Below, one piece after another: positions 45,688-54,474 of a stretch of DNA of 64,000 nucleotides. Both the position numbers and the translations under genes were made by a program. How positions within the stretch are numbered: position 1 is the first letter of the stretch; each line of letters starts with the position of its first letter. The stretch spans positions 1-64,000 of the forward strand of contig NZ_JAEMUH010000009.1 in the NCBI RefSeq assembly GCF_016461785.1. The letters run 5' to 3'. Below the pieces are notes generated by a model. That model searched no databases, was not told the origin of the DNA, and worked only from the letters and a program-made list of their open reading frames with translations. Source of the DNA: Marinomonas ostreistagni (GTDB taxonomy: Bacteria > Pseudomonadota > Gammaproteobacteria > Pseudomonadales > Marinomonadaceae).

Positions 45688-47307
45688 TTAAGCTAATCGA
45701 ACATAGCACGCCTGATAAGGTGGTAGCTCCAGCTCTCCTGCCTTTAGTGCCGATAAGAAACCATGGCCTTGCAATACTTCGCCGTATGGCACTGTCAGTT
45801 GGGCTGCTTGAGTCTCGCCCGTCATATTGAGCACGACTGCTACGTTACTGCCTTCATAGCTACGCACAAACGCAACCAATTGCTCATTGTTCACATCTAA
45901 CAACTGCAAATCACCATTCACCAACTCAGGTTGTTGCTGACGCCATTTAATCAGGTTACGTACTTTATGTAACAAAGAGTCTGCATTGGCTTCCTGCTCG
46001 GCCACACTCATTGGCAAATGACGCGCATCCACTGGCAACCATGGCTCCACAGAAGAGAAGCCGCCTTGAGCACTGTTTTCCCACACCATTGGCGTACGAC
46101 AACCATCACGCCCTTTAAAAACGGGCCATAGAGGAATGCCATAAGGGTCCTGAATACGCTCAAAAGGCACATCAGCCTCTGGCAACCCTAATTCTTCACC
46201 TTGATATAAACACACGCTACCACGTAAGGACAGAATCAGCGCCATGGCGATCAAAGGATACGCTTGGGCATCTTGGCCTTCTCCCCAGCGAGTACTCACA
46301 CGCACCACATCATGGTTAGATAGCGCCCAACAAGGCCAACCATCGCCCACTATCTCATTCATATTCTTCAGTACATTACGAATGTACTCCGGTGAGTGAG
46401 GCTTATTGAGCAGGTCAAACGTATAAGCCATATGAAGCTTATCGCCGCCAGAAGTATATTGCGCCATTCGCTCTAAGGGAAAGTCATCACCAATTTCACC
46501 CACGGTAGTGGTACCAGGATACGCATCCATCATGCGGCGCATTTCTTTCAGGAAGCCTAAGTTTTCAGGGCGGCTTAAATCGTATACATGTCGCTGGTAG
46601 GTGTATGGGTTGTCATGAGGCGCTCCCATCGTCTTAGGTTCACCTGGTGGCACAGGAGGGTTATCCTCCAAGCCCTGACTGTGGAAGTAAAAGTTCACGG
46701 TATCAAGTCGGAAACCATCCACACCAAGATCTAGCCAAAAGCGCATATTATCTAAACTTGCTTGACGCACTTCGGGGTTATGGAAGTTCAAATCAGGCTG
46801 CGATTCGAGAAAGTTGTGCAAGTAGTACTGCAAACGACGGCTGTCCCACTTCCATGCACTCCCCCCAAAGATAGATAACCAATTATTTGGCGGCGAACCA
46901 TCAGGCTTAGGATCCGCCCAAACATACCAATCCGCTTTAGGGTTCGTCTTATCTTGGCGACTTTCTTCAAACCATGGGTGTTGATCCGATGAGTGACTAA
47001 TCACTTGATCGACCATTACTTTCAAGCCTAGCTCGTGAGCACGATTAACCATGTTCTTAAAATCGCTCAGCGAGCCAAACATAGGGTCAATATCGCGGTA
47101 ATCTGAGACATCGTAACCAAAATCTTTCATCGGAGAAGTAAAGATTGGTGACAGCCAAATCGCATCAACACCTAGCGACGCAACATAGTCGAGCTTGCTT
47201 GTGATCCCTTTTAAGTCACCCACACCATCGCCGTTGGAATCCATATAGCTACGGGGATAAATTTGGTAAATAATTCCGCCTTTCCACCAATTCAGATTGC
47301 TCGTCAT
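45688..47307 (-). CDS. aglA: GH13 alpha-glucosidase (AglA type)
   Basis: 539 residues, no signal peptide, so cytoplasmic. The GH13 regions are all present: DQVISHSSDQH-like region I, GFRLDTVNFYF with the nucleophile Asp, TVGEIGDD with the acid/base Glu, and ALSNHDVVR. It hydrolyses terminal alpha-glucosidic bonds after import. With a fructokinase in the same cluster, sucrose is a likely substrate; maltose and trehalose-type sugars are alternatives. The start is the ATG at 47307 after GGAGACAGTT, not the TTG nine codons upstream. Confidence 0.9.
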   Translation of the reverse strand: MTSNLNWWKGGIIYQIYPRSYMDSNGDGVGDLKGITSKLDYVASLGVDAIWLSPIFTSPMKDFGYDVSDYRDIDPMFGSLSDFKNMVNRAHELGLKVMVDQVISHSSDQHPWFEESRQDKTNPKADWYVWADPKPDGSPPNNWLSIFGGSAWKWDSRRLQYYLHNFLESQPDLNFHNPEVRQASLDNMRFWLDLGVDGFRLDTVNFYFHSQGLEDNPPVPPGEPKTMGAPHDNPYTYQRHVYDLSRPENLGFLKEMRRMMDAYPGTTTVGEIGDDFPLERMAQYTSGGDKLHMAYTFDLLNKPHSPEYIRNVLKNMNEIVGDGWPCWALSNHDVVRVSTRWGEGQDAQAYPLIAMALILSLRGSVCLYQGEELGLPEADVPFERIQDPYGIPLWPVFKGRDGCRTPMVWENSAQGGFSSVEPWLPVDARHLPMSVAEQEANADSLLHKVRNLIKWRQQQPELVNGDLQLLDVNNEQLVAFVRSYEGSNVAVVLNMTGETQAAQLTVPYGEVLQGHGFLSALKAGELELPPYQACYVRLA

Positions 47308-47339
47308 AACTGTCTCCAATAAATGATTAATCAAAAAGC

Positions 47340-48437
47340 TTACAAACAGCGATAAGATTGCTGGTCTTGATTAAAAAGATGTAGTTTTTCGGGTAGTGCT
47401 GTTAGGCGTACTTTGTCGCCTTTATGGATATTAACCGTGCCTTGTTGCTTAGAAATCACAGCGTCTGTCACACCAGGAACATGAACATAAAGCAATGTCG
47501 CTTCGCCAAGTGATTCGACAAATGAGACTTCACCTTCTAGAAGCGCAGCGTCCCCATCCTGCACCATAACAAGATCCTCAGGACGAACACCTAAGAAACC
47601 TGATTTGCCATTGTCTTCGGTAGGAGAAGCGATAGGTGATTGTATCGTGAATTTGTCAGCGACTTTCACTGCTGTTCTTTCACCCGTGGACTCGATCACA
47701 CATGGCATAACATTCATGGCAGGAGAGCCAATAAACTTCGCAACAAAGACGTTTTCTGGGTTCGAATACAACTCAAGTGGCGAACCGACTTGCTCAATAT
47801 TACCCGCAGACAAGAGAACGATACGATCAGCAAGCGTCATCGCCTCAATCTGATCGTGGGTCACATAGATCATGGTCGAATCGGGCATACTTTCTTTCAG
47901 GTTGGCAATTTCCATACGCGTTGCAACACGCAATGCCGCATCTAGGTTGGAAAGCGGTTCATCAAATAAGAACACTTTTGGTCGACGCACAATCGCACGG
48001 CCGATTGCAACGCGCTGACGCTGACCACCCGATAGCGCTTTCGGTAAACGATCTAGATAAGGCGTTAACTGAAGCATCTCAGCGGCACGGCGAACCTGTG
48101 CATCGATTTCTTGTTTATTCATCTTCGCAATTTGAAGACTGAATGCCATGTTGTCGTACACCGTCATGTGTGGATATAGCGCGTAGCTTTGAAACACCAT
48201 CGCCACACCACGTAGAGAGGGAGGCACATGCGTTACGTCTTGGTTATCGATTTCCAGCGTACCATCAGAGATTTCTTCCAAACCAGAAATCATTCGTAGT
48301 AGCGTGGATTTACCACAACCTGATGGGCCGACGAATACGATGAATTCACCTTGTTGAATATCGAGGTTAATGTCGCGCATGACTTCGACATTGTTCGAGT
48401 AGACTTTTTTTACATTGGTTAGCTTTACATTTGCCAT
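47340..48437 (-). CDS. aglK: Alpha-glucoside ABC transporter ATP-binding protein (AglK/UgpC/MsmK type)
   Basis: 365 residues. Walker A GPSGCGKST (about 38-46), signature LSGGQRQR, Walker B VFLFDEPLSNLD, switch His in YVTHDQIE, and a C-terminal OB-type regulatory domain (FLGVRPEDLVMV). It powers the AglEFG importer. The start is the ATG at 48437 with GGAG ten bases upstream; the longer in-frame reading starts within the spacer. A spacer with two hairpins separates it from aglG. Confidence 0.88.
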   Translation of the reverse strand: MANVKLTNVKKVYSNNVEVMRDINLDIQQGEFIVFVGPSGCGKSTLLRMISGLEEISDGTLEIDNQDVTHVPPSLRGVAMVFQSYALYPHMTVYDNMAFSLQIAKMNKQEIDAQVRRAAEMLQLTPYLDRLPKALSGGQRQRVAIGRAIVRRPKVFLFDEPLSNLDAALRVATRMEIANLKESMPDSTMIYVTHDQIEAMTLADRIVLLSAGNIEQVGSPLELYSNPENVFVAKFIGSPAMNVMPCVIESTGERTAVKVADKFTIQSPIASPTEDNGKSGFLGVRPEDLVMVQDGDAALLEGEVSFVESLGEATLLYVHVPGVTDAVISKQQGTVNIHKGDKVRLTALPEKLHLFNQDQQSYRCL

Positions 48438-48456
48438 CTTAATCTTGCTCCGTTGT

Positions 48457-48519
48457 CGCCCTACTTGGGCGTCATGCCTTCCGTTCTCGTTACTAATCGA
48501 ATCCAATAGAAGGAAGGCA
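48457..48519. repeat. Two hairpins in the aglG-aglK spacer
   Basis: CGCCC/GGGCG (48457-48461, 48467-48471) and a wider TGCCTTCC/GGAAGGCA (48475-48482, 48512-48519). Neither carries a terminator T-run on the minus strand; they are probably mRNA stability or processing elements. Confidence 0.5.
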
Positions 48520-48540
48520 CAAGTTATTTTTTGCTGTTTT

Positions 48541-49677
48541 CTACTTAACAGAACCCGCTAGCAGGCCGCGAACCAAATAACGTTGCAGGCCAAAGAACAC
48601 CATCAGTGGGATAATAATTGTGATAAACGCCGATGCTGTGAGGATTTCCCAGTTGCCCCCCCGTGATCCAAGCAATTCACGCAAGCGCCCTGTTAAGACC
48701 AAACTTTCTTCGGTGTTACCCAAGAATACCGTTGCAATCAGCAGATCATTCCAGACCCAAAGGAACTGAAAGATCGCAAACGAAGCCAACGCAGGAAACG
48801 ACAAAGGCAGAATAATCTTGCGGAAAATCACAAAATCCGACGCGCCATCTACTCGTGCCGATTCGATAATTTCACCCGGCAAGCCCGAGATATAATTACG
48901 CAAAAGGTAAATAGCAAGAGGCAAGCCAAAACCGGTATGGGCGAGCCATATACCCACATAGCCTTTCGCCTCAATACCGAAAATTGCGCCAATCTTACTG
49001 TAAGCCGTTAACAGTGGAATCAAAGACATTTGCAATGGTACGACCAGCAAGCCAACAACACCTGCGATCAACAAAGCACGGCCAGGAAATTTCATCCAAG
49101 CCAAGGCATAAGCAGCAAATGCGGCAATCAAAATAGGAATCACAGTCGCCGGAATCGTGACCGTTAGCGAGTTAATGAATGATTGCCCTAACCCCTCGGA
49201 GTTTAGCACCGTACGGTAGTTATCAAGCGTAAAACGCGGTGGCACTTCGGCGGTATAGAAGATACGTACACCACGACGGAATGACTTCTCTGACGTTACT
49301 TCGTAATCGCCATTCGCCATAATCTTGAAGGTAACATCGCGACGATCTTGGGTTTCAGTTCCTGGTTCAAATGCCTCTGGTTTAAGTGAACTAATACCAA
49401 ACTTAACGACTTTGCCGCTTCCACCTTCTAGCAGGTTGCCGCGAAGCACGTATAAACCATTTTCTTGAATCTCTGAGTCAGCATCAGGCGTTCGGTACAC
49501 AATTTTCTGCTCAGAAGAAGACAACGCCGTCCACCAACCAGAAACTGACAGCTGGTCTTTGTCTCGGATAGAAGAAATAAACAAGCCAGCAGTCGGAATC
49601 GTCCACATAATCACGAGGAAAAGCACCGTTGCATGAACCACCATGGTTAATGCAGAGCCTTTTTTTGACGTCACCAT
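48541..49677 (-). CDS. aglG: Alpha-glucoside ABC transporter permease (AglG type)
   Basis: 378 residues, longer than most MalG-type permeases because of a periplasmic insert of roughly 100 residues after the first helix (about 35-135), as known for AglG. The EAA loop IIESARVDGASDFVIFRKIILPL is near residue 270. GGAGGG in the end of aglF serves as its ribosome site, and the two genes are only two bases apart. Confidence 0.88.
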   Translation of the reverse strand: MVTSKKGSALTMVVHATVLFLVIMWTIPTAGLFISSIRDKDQLSVSGWWTALSSSEQKIVYRTPDADSEIQENGLYVLRGNLLEGGSGKVVKFGISSLKPEAFEPGTETQDRRDVTFKIMANGDYEVTSEKSFRRGVRIFYTAEVPPRFTLDNYRTVLNSEGLGQSFINSLTVTIPATVIPILIAAFAAYALAWMKFPGRALLIAGVVGLLVVPLQMSLIPLLTAYSKIGAIFGIEAKGYVGIWLAHTGFGLPLAIYLLRNYISGLPGEIIESARVDGASDFVIFRKIILPLSFPALASFAIFQFLWVWNDLLIATVFLGNTEESLVLTGRLRELLGSRGGNWEILTASAFITIIIPLMVFFGLQRYLVRGLLAGSVK

Positions 49678-49679
49678 GA

Positions 49680-50690
49680 TTATCGGCCCTCCATTTCAGC
49701 GTTTGCATTCTTAATGTTCCAAACCATAATCGGTAAAACAAGGATCATAATGACCAACGCAATAACCGCGCTTCGACCATAGTCTCCTCCTCCTTGGAAA
49801 AGCCAACTAAACATTTGATTCGCAAGGACTTGCGTGCCCCATTGCCCATTAGTCATGGCCAATACAATATCGAACACCTTGAGCACAAGAATGGTAATAG
49901 TTGTCCAGACTACCGCGATCGTGCCCCAAATTTGCGGCACCATGATACGGAAGAAAATCTGTAACCCGCTTGCACCGTCTAGTACCGCCGCTTCAACGGT
50001 TTCATCAGGGATACCTCGAAGCGCCGCAGACAAAATCACCATAGCGAAACCGGTTTGAATCCAAACTAAAATAACCATCAAGAAGAAGTTGTTCCAAAAT
50101 GGAATCTGAATCCAAGTCTGAGGCTCGCCACCAAAGAACACGACGAGTGCATTGAGCAAACCAATTTGCTCATCGCCGCCGCTACGGTATTCGTAGATGA
50201 ACTTCCAAATAATGGAAGCACCAATAAATGAAATCGCCATCGGCATAAAAATAAGCGTTTTTGCGATGTTGCCCCACCAAATACGGTCAGTCATCGTCGC
50301 AATAATCAAACCAAAAAAAGTCGACAACGTGGGAACGACGATCAACCACAACATGTTGTTGCGAAAGGACTCAAGAAATTCACCGCTTTGAAAAAGCCAT
50401 AGATAGTTATCTAGTCCAACAAACTCTTCACCCGTACGGCCATAAAAAGAAAGGATCACAGACTGGACGACAGGGTAAAAAAGGTAAAAGAACAAAAGCA
50501 ACAATGCTGGTCCTAAAAACAACCACGGACGCACTTGATTGACGATACGCAGATTACGCGCAACCACTTCAGGTGGGCGATTTTTTGAGGGAAAGATAAC
50601 GTCCAAGAGTGCATTTGAGCCATAGAAGTAACCAGCACAAGTCAGCACACCTAGGGTCATGGTCAAAAACGCTACAGCGAGCTGTCCCAT
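49680..50690 (-). CDS. aglF: Alpha-glucoside ABC transporter permease (AglF type)
   Basis: 336 residues, MalF/UgpA-type permease. An N-terminal hydrophobic helix pair precedes the RPWLFLGPALLLLFFYLFYP segment (about 52-71), and the EAA loop ETVEAAVLDGASGLQIFFRIMVP is at about 231-253. It pairs with AglG to form the channel. There are 131 bases between it and the binding-protein gene, including a weak 7-bp hairpin (50744-50762) that could set expression ratios. Confidence 0.88.
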   Translation of the reverse strand: MGQLAVAFLTMTLGVLTCAGYFYGSNALLDVIFPSKNRPPEVVARNLRIVNQVRPWLFLGPALLLLFFYLFYPVVQSVILSFYGRTGEEFVGLDNYLWLFQSGEFLESFRNNMLWLIVVPTLSTFFGLIIATMTDRIWWGNIAKTLIFMPMAISFIGASIIWKFIYEYRSGGDEQIGLLNALVVFFGGEPQTWIQIPFWNNFFLMVILVWIQTGFAMVILSAALRGIPDETVEAAVLDGASGLQIFFRIMVPQIWGTIAVVWTTITILVLKVFDIVLAMTNGQWGTQVLANQMFSWLFQGGGDYGRSAVIALVIMILVLPIMVWNIKNANAEMEGR

Positions 50691-50821
50691 AGAGACTCCG
50701 TTTTACTATATTGATGGATGGTATCGAGTGACAAAAACAGGGTAAGAAGTGACTAACTTCTTCAAAAAGGCGAGAAGAATGCGCCAAACCAAGAGGATCT
50801 GACGCAAACGCTCTAACGCAA

Positions 50822-52183
50822 TTACTTCAGTGCATCCCAAGTTTTTTGAATCTCTTGTGCAACCGCTTCGGCACTGTCACCATTTGAGTAATTGACCATA
50901 CCGGTCCAGAATGCACCGGCACCGATTTTGCCAGGCATCAGATCAGAGGCATCAAAACGGAATGTCGTTGCATAACGCAGGATCTCGCCTTGTTTCTTAG
51001 CCGTTTCCGTTGCGTAGAGCTCTGGATTCGCGCCAAGGTGCGCACTTAAGAAGCCTTTTTGAGCCATCCAAAGTTCGTGAGCGATCGGAGAGCGCATGAA
51101 GTCGATGAACTCGCGAGCCGCTTCAGAGTCATTCGTGATACTGACCAAGGTACCTGCGCCAAGAACGGGATTACCCAAATCTTTTGAAGCGTAAGACGGG
51201 AAGTAGAAGAAATCTGCGTCAATACCCAGCTCAATTTCATCAGGGAAGAACGCTGGCACGAAAGACGCCTGACGATGCATGTAACATTTTGGCGGAGATG
51301 CGAATAAACCTTTAGGGCTGTCACGGAAGTCTGTCGCCGCAACCGCTTTAATACCACCGTCTACAAATGCGTCATTGTGAGCAAACCAGCCGAACTCTTC
51401 GATTGCACCCACCACACGAGGGTCATCAAATTTGACCTCATTTTTTACCCACTGATCGTAGACATCGGCAGGCTGTGTACGAAGCATAAGATCTTCCACC
51501 CAATCGGTCGCAGGCCACCCAGTTGCTGCACCGGAACCCAAGCCAATACACCAAGGTGTGCCGCCGTCTGCAGCGATTTGCTCGGTCAAGGCTTTCAAGT
51601 CTTCCATGGTTTCAGGCACGTCGTATCCTGCATCATAGAAATTATCAGGTGAGTACCAAACCAAAGACTTTAAGTCAGCACGGTAAAAGACACCGTAAAA
51701 CTCGTTATTGCCATCTTGATCCTTAAACGTAGCAAGGTCGACCCAAGATTGACCTGCAGCGTAGTCTTTCTTAACTGCCGCTTCGTCTTCCGCATCAAGT
51801 GGCGTTAATAGACCTTTAGCTGCTAAATCTGCCGCTAAGCCAGGTTGTGGAAAGATTGAGATATTTGGTGCACTACCTGCTTGAGCATCAATGACAATTT
51901 GTTGTTCAAAGGAGTCCGAGCCTGCGTAGCTAACTTTTGCACCGGTTGCTTGGGCAAAATAGGCAATAACGTTATCGAAACGCTCTTTCTCTGAGCCTAA
52001 CCATGGGCCAAAAACTGTGAGTTCTTGACCTGAAAGATCAACTGCCTTCAGTTGCTCAAAACTCGCCCAATTAAACCTTGTATCAGCACCTGGCTTAAAG
52101 ATGAGTTCATCTTGATTAGCCCAAGTATTGGTCGTGCTAGCAAGTGATAAAGCGATAAGCATAGAGAGGGTGGACTTCTTCAT
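50822..52183 (-). CDS. aglE: Alpha-glucoside ABC transporter periplasmic binding protein (AglE type)
   Basis: 453 residues. A signal peptide of 22-23 residues ends at NTWA-NQDE. The mature protein has the fold of carbohydrate-binding proteins (LTVFGPWLGSEKERFDNVIAYF; GVFYRADLKSLVWYSPDNF; TPWCIGLGSGAATGWPATDW). It captures the sugar for AglFGK. The start is the ATG at 52183, with AAGGAG five bases upstream. It is probably the first gene of the main operon and the nearest to the proposed operator at 52270. Confidence 0.9.
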   Translation of the reverse strand: MKKSTLSMLIALSLASTTNTWANQDELIFKPGADTRFNWASFEQLKAVDLSGQELTVFGPWLGSEKERFDNVIAYFAQATGAKVSYAGSDSFEQQIVIDAQAGSAPNISIFPQPGLAADLAAKGLLTPLDAEDEAAVKKDYAAGQSWVDLATFKDQDGNNEFYGVFYRADLKSLVWYSPDNFYDAGYDVPETMEDLKALTEQIAADGGTPWCIGLGSGAATGWPATDWVEDLMLRTQPADVYDQWVKNEVKFDDPRVVGAIEEFGWFAHNDAFVDGGIKAVAATDFRDSPKGLFASPPKCYMHRQASFVPAFFPDEIELGIDADFFYFPSYASKDLGNPVLGAGTLVSITNDSEAAREFIDFMRSPIAHELWMAQKGFLSAHLGANPELYATETAKKQGEILRYATTFRFDASDLMPGKIGAGAFWTGMVNYSNGDSAEAVAQEIQKTWDALK

Positions 52184-52269
52184 TTTCACTCCTTTAAGGG
52201 CACCATATGTTGAATGCCCTATAGTTTTTATTATCAGTTAGGATTGAATCGTCTTAATTTAAAAAACAT

Positions 52270-52283
52270 CTTTAAGGATTAAG
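52270..52283. promoter_or_regulatory. Candidate LacI-family operator 1
   Basis: CTTTAAGGATTAAG is an imperfect palindrome, similar to the second site at 52523 (12 of 14 identical), about 87 bases before aglE. An even-length palindrome with a central dinucleotide is typical of LacI-family operators. Confidence 0.45.
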
Positions 52284-52522
52284 ATTGTGCAAATTATTGT
52301 CAAAGTCACATATAACTTCAAGGCGACAACTATCTTAAAAACAACTTAAATATAGACTTATAACGAAGATATGCAGGAAAAAGTATTACTTTTACTACTT
52401 TTTATATGGGTTCCCAAAGGATTAGTATAAAAATCAAACAAGAAAACACGTAGTGTGAAACGGTAGAACAAGAGAGGAATGTAGCCTCTTATCGGGCCCA
52501 TCCCCCTCTTATTTAAATTTTT

Positions 52523-52536
52523 CTTAATGGATTAAG
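52523..52536. promoter_or_regulatory. Candidate LacI-family operator 2
   Basis: CTTAATGGATTAAG has two perfect 6-base arms around GG. It lies five bases past the fructokinase stop and 240 bases upstream of site 1, so the two sites could support repression by looping. Confidence 0.45.
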
Positions 52537-52541
52537 TGTGG

Positions 52542-53510
52542 TTAGAAAGTCTCTAAACGGGCGTTCGCTTCTGCTAACGTCGGTAATGATGGGTACGCGC
52601 CAGGCTTGGTCACGGCTTGCGCACCACAGGCCACCGCAAAGCGAATACACGCTTTCAGTTCCTCTTCGCTAAAGCGAGATAAAGACTCACGATCACCACC
52701 GTGCTCCGCCAATTGATACAGCAAACCACCGACAAATGCATCACCTGCTGCGGTGGTATCTTTTACATCCACTTTAGGTGCCGCTATTTCACCTTGCCCA
52801 GAGGCAGTGAAGTAACGTACTGGCTGGCCGCCATCCGTTAGTACAAATAAAGCAACGCCACCTTTTAATAGCTCTTGAATCAGTGCCAACGGCTCACTTG
52901 ATAACACCTCAAGCTCTTCCAAGCTGGCTTTGATAACGTCTCCTTGGCGCATCCACGCAATCACTCGGTCAGTATCGACCTGATGATCTGGCCATAGGTT
53001 GATGCGCAGGTTTACGTCAATACTGACAATCCATCCGGCTGCTTTTGCCATCACGATCCCAGCCATCGTTGCCGAGCTGATATCGCTGTCTGTCAGTGTG
53101 TTTGAACAGGTGTGGAACACGCCACGAGGCGCGTAGAACCATTCGCTTTTAAAGTCTTCTCGACGAAACAGCATGTCCGCCGATGGGTTACGGTAGAACT
53201 CAAAACTACGTTCGCCCGTTGCATCCAAGCTCACAAACGCCAAAGCGGTTTTCGCCTCCTTGGTCATCAGCATGCTGTCTGTTTTTACACCGTAATGTTC
53301 CAGCGACTCTTTAAGGAAGTGGCCAAACGAGTCGTCTCCAACTTGGCCTGCAAAGTGGCTATCGCCACCCAATCGCGCAACGGCCACAGCAACGTTAGCT
53401 GGTGCACCGCCAGGGTATTTCGCAAATGACTCCAACCCATCAAGACCAGTGCTCCCGTTCGATAGGAAATCAATCAGGGCTTCCCCAAATGCCATTACTT
53501 TTGTTGTCAT
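52542..53510 (-). CDS. PfkB-family fructokinase
   Basis: 322 residues. The ribokinase-type signatures are GGAPANVAVAVARLGG (about 36-51) and DTTAAGDAFVGGLL with the catalytic aspartate (about 250-263). It phosphorylates a sugar, most likely fructose, in the cytoplasm. Its position before the alpha-glucoside operon suggests it handles the fructose released from sucrose. The start is the ATG at 53510 after GAGAGA. Confidence 0.85.
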   Translation of the reverse strand: MTTKVMAFGEALIDFLSNGSTGLDGLESFAKYPGGAPANVAVAVARLGGDSHFAGQVGDDSFGHFLKESLEHYGVKTDSMLMTKEAKTALAFVSLDATGERSFEFYRNPSADMLFRREDFKSEWFYAPRGVFHTCSNTLTDSDISSATMAGIVMAKAAGWIVSIDVNLRINLWPDHQVDTDRVIAWMRQGDVIKASLEELEVLSSEPLALIQELLKGGVALFVLTDGGQPVRYFTASGQGEIAAPKVDVKDTTAAGDAFVGGLLYQLAEHGGDRESLSRFSEEELKACIRFAVACGAQAVTKPGAYPSLPTLAEANARLETF

Positions 53511-53712
53511 CGTATTATCTCTCTTCAATTGTTACGATACACTCAGTTGTCTTGCTGTGGTTGTATGAAGACAATCTGGTAATTATTCATTATACCTTGC
53601 TGAGGCTATTACAAACTGCCACTCACTCTATTATCAAGGTCGTTGGTTAACAAACGGTTTCTTGTTAGACTCTTTCCCTTATCTGCTTATTTACTATTCA
53701 AAATAGGTTTTT

Positions 53713-54474
53713 ATGACAAAAACGAAATGCGTCTATGTTGTAGATGACGATGATGAGATCCGCTCACTTCTTCAGTCCTACTTAGAGAAAAACCAGTATC
53801 AGGTTCTGACAGCAGATTCTGGTGAATCCTTTCTGGCCGCATTTAGCCCCAATTTGGGTGTCGACTTAGTGATTCTAGATGTTCGTTTGCCCGGCGCTGA
53901 CGGCTTCTCTGTATGTCGAACCTTACGCACTCAGTCTAATGTTCCCGTCATTATGCTAACGGCTAACTCAGATGAGATGGACCGTATCATTGGCCTAGAA
54001 ATTGGTGCAGATGACTACCTTGCCAAACCCTTTAATCCTCGGGAACTTTTAGCACGCATCAAAGCCATTCATCGGCGTATGGAGCAGATCGCTGAGATCC
54101 CCGAAGCGCCTCTTGAACCGATACAAGAGTCTTACCGTTTTTACCGTTTCGCACAGTTTATTTTAGATACGTTAACGCGCGAATTATGGGTTGATGGTGT
54201 AAAAGAGCCACTAAGCGGAGCGGATTACAATTTACTGATGCTTTTTGTTACCAACCCAGGCATGGTTCTTTCTAGAGATTATATTGCGGAGAATACTCGA
54301 GGTCGTGATACCTCTCCACTAGACCGATTCATTGATGTACATGTTAGCCGATTACGACAACGTTTACGCGAAGATGCACGTCAACCGCAGCTTATTAAAA
54401 CAGTACGGGGTCAAGGCTACATTTTGACGGTACACGTTGAAGCAAATAACCATGACCACACTATTGAGGGTTAA
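53713..54474 (+). CDS. OmpR-family response regulator
   Basis: 253 residues. Receiver domain with the acidic pocket DDDDE (11-15), phospho-acceptor Asp56 in VILDVRLPG and Lys in LAKPF; C-terminal winged-helix DNA-binding domain ending in TVRGQGYIL. It overlaps the sensor kinase gene by 23 bases. By position next to sugar transporters it may be an analogue of Pseudomonas GltR, which controls glucose uptake, but sequence alone does not settle this. Confidence 0.9.
   Translation: MTKTKCVYVVDDDDEIRSLLQSYLEKNQYQVLTADSGESFLAAFSPNLGVDLVILDVRLPGADGFSVCRTLRTQSNVPVIMLTANSDEMDRIIGLEIGADDYLAKPFNPRELLARIKAIHRRMEQIAEIPEAPLEPIQESYRFYRFAQFILDTLTRELWVDGVKEPLSGADYNLLMLFVTNPGMVLSRDYIAENTRGRDTSPLDRFIDVHVSRLRQRLREDARQPQLIKTVRGQGYILTVHVEANNHDHTIEG

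Larger units (their letters stand above)
52184..52541. promoter_or_regulatory. Promoter region upstream of the alpha-glucoside operon
   Basis: 358 bases, very AT-rich, between the fructokinase stop and aglE. It holds two similar palindromic motifs (listed separately). I see no clear intrinsic terminator for the fructokinase gene and cannot fix a single -35/-10 pair. Confidence 0.5.
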
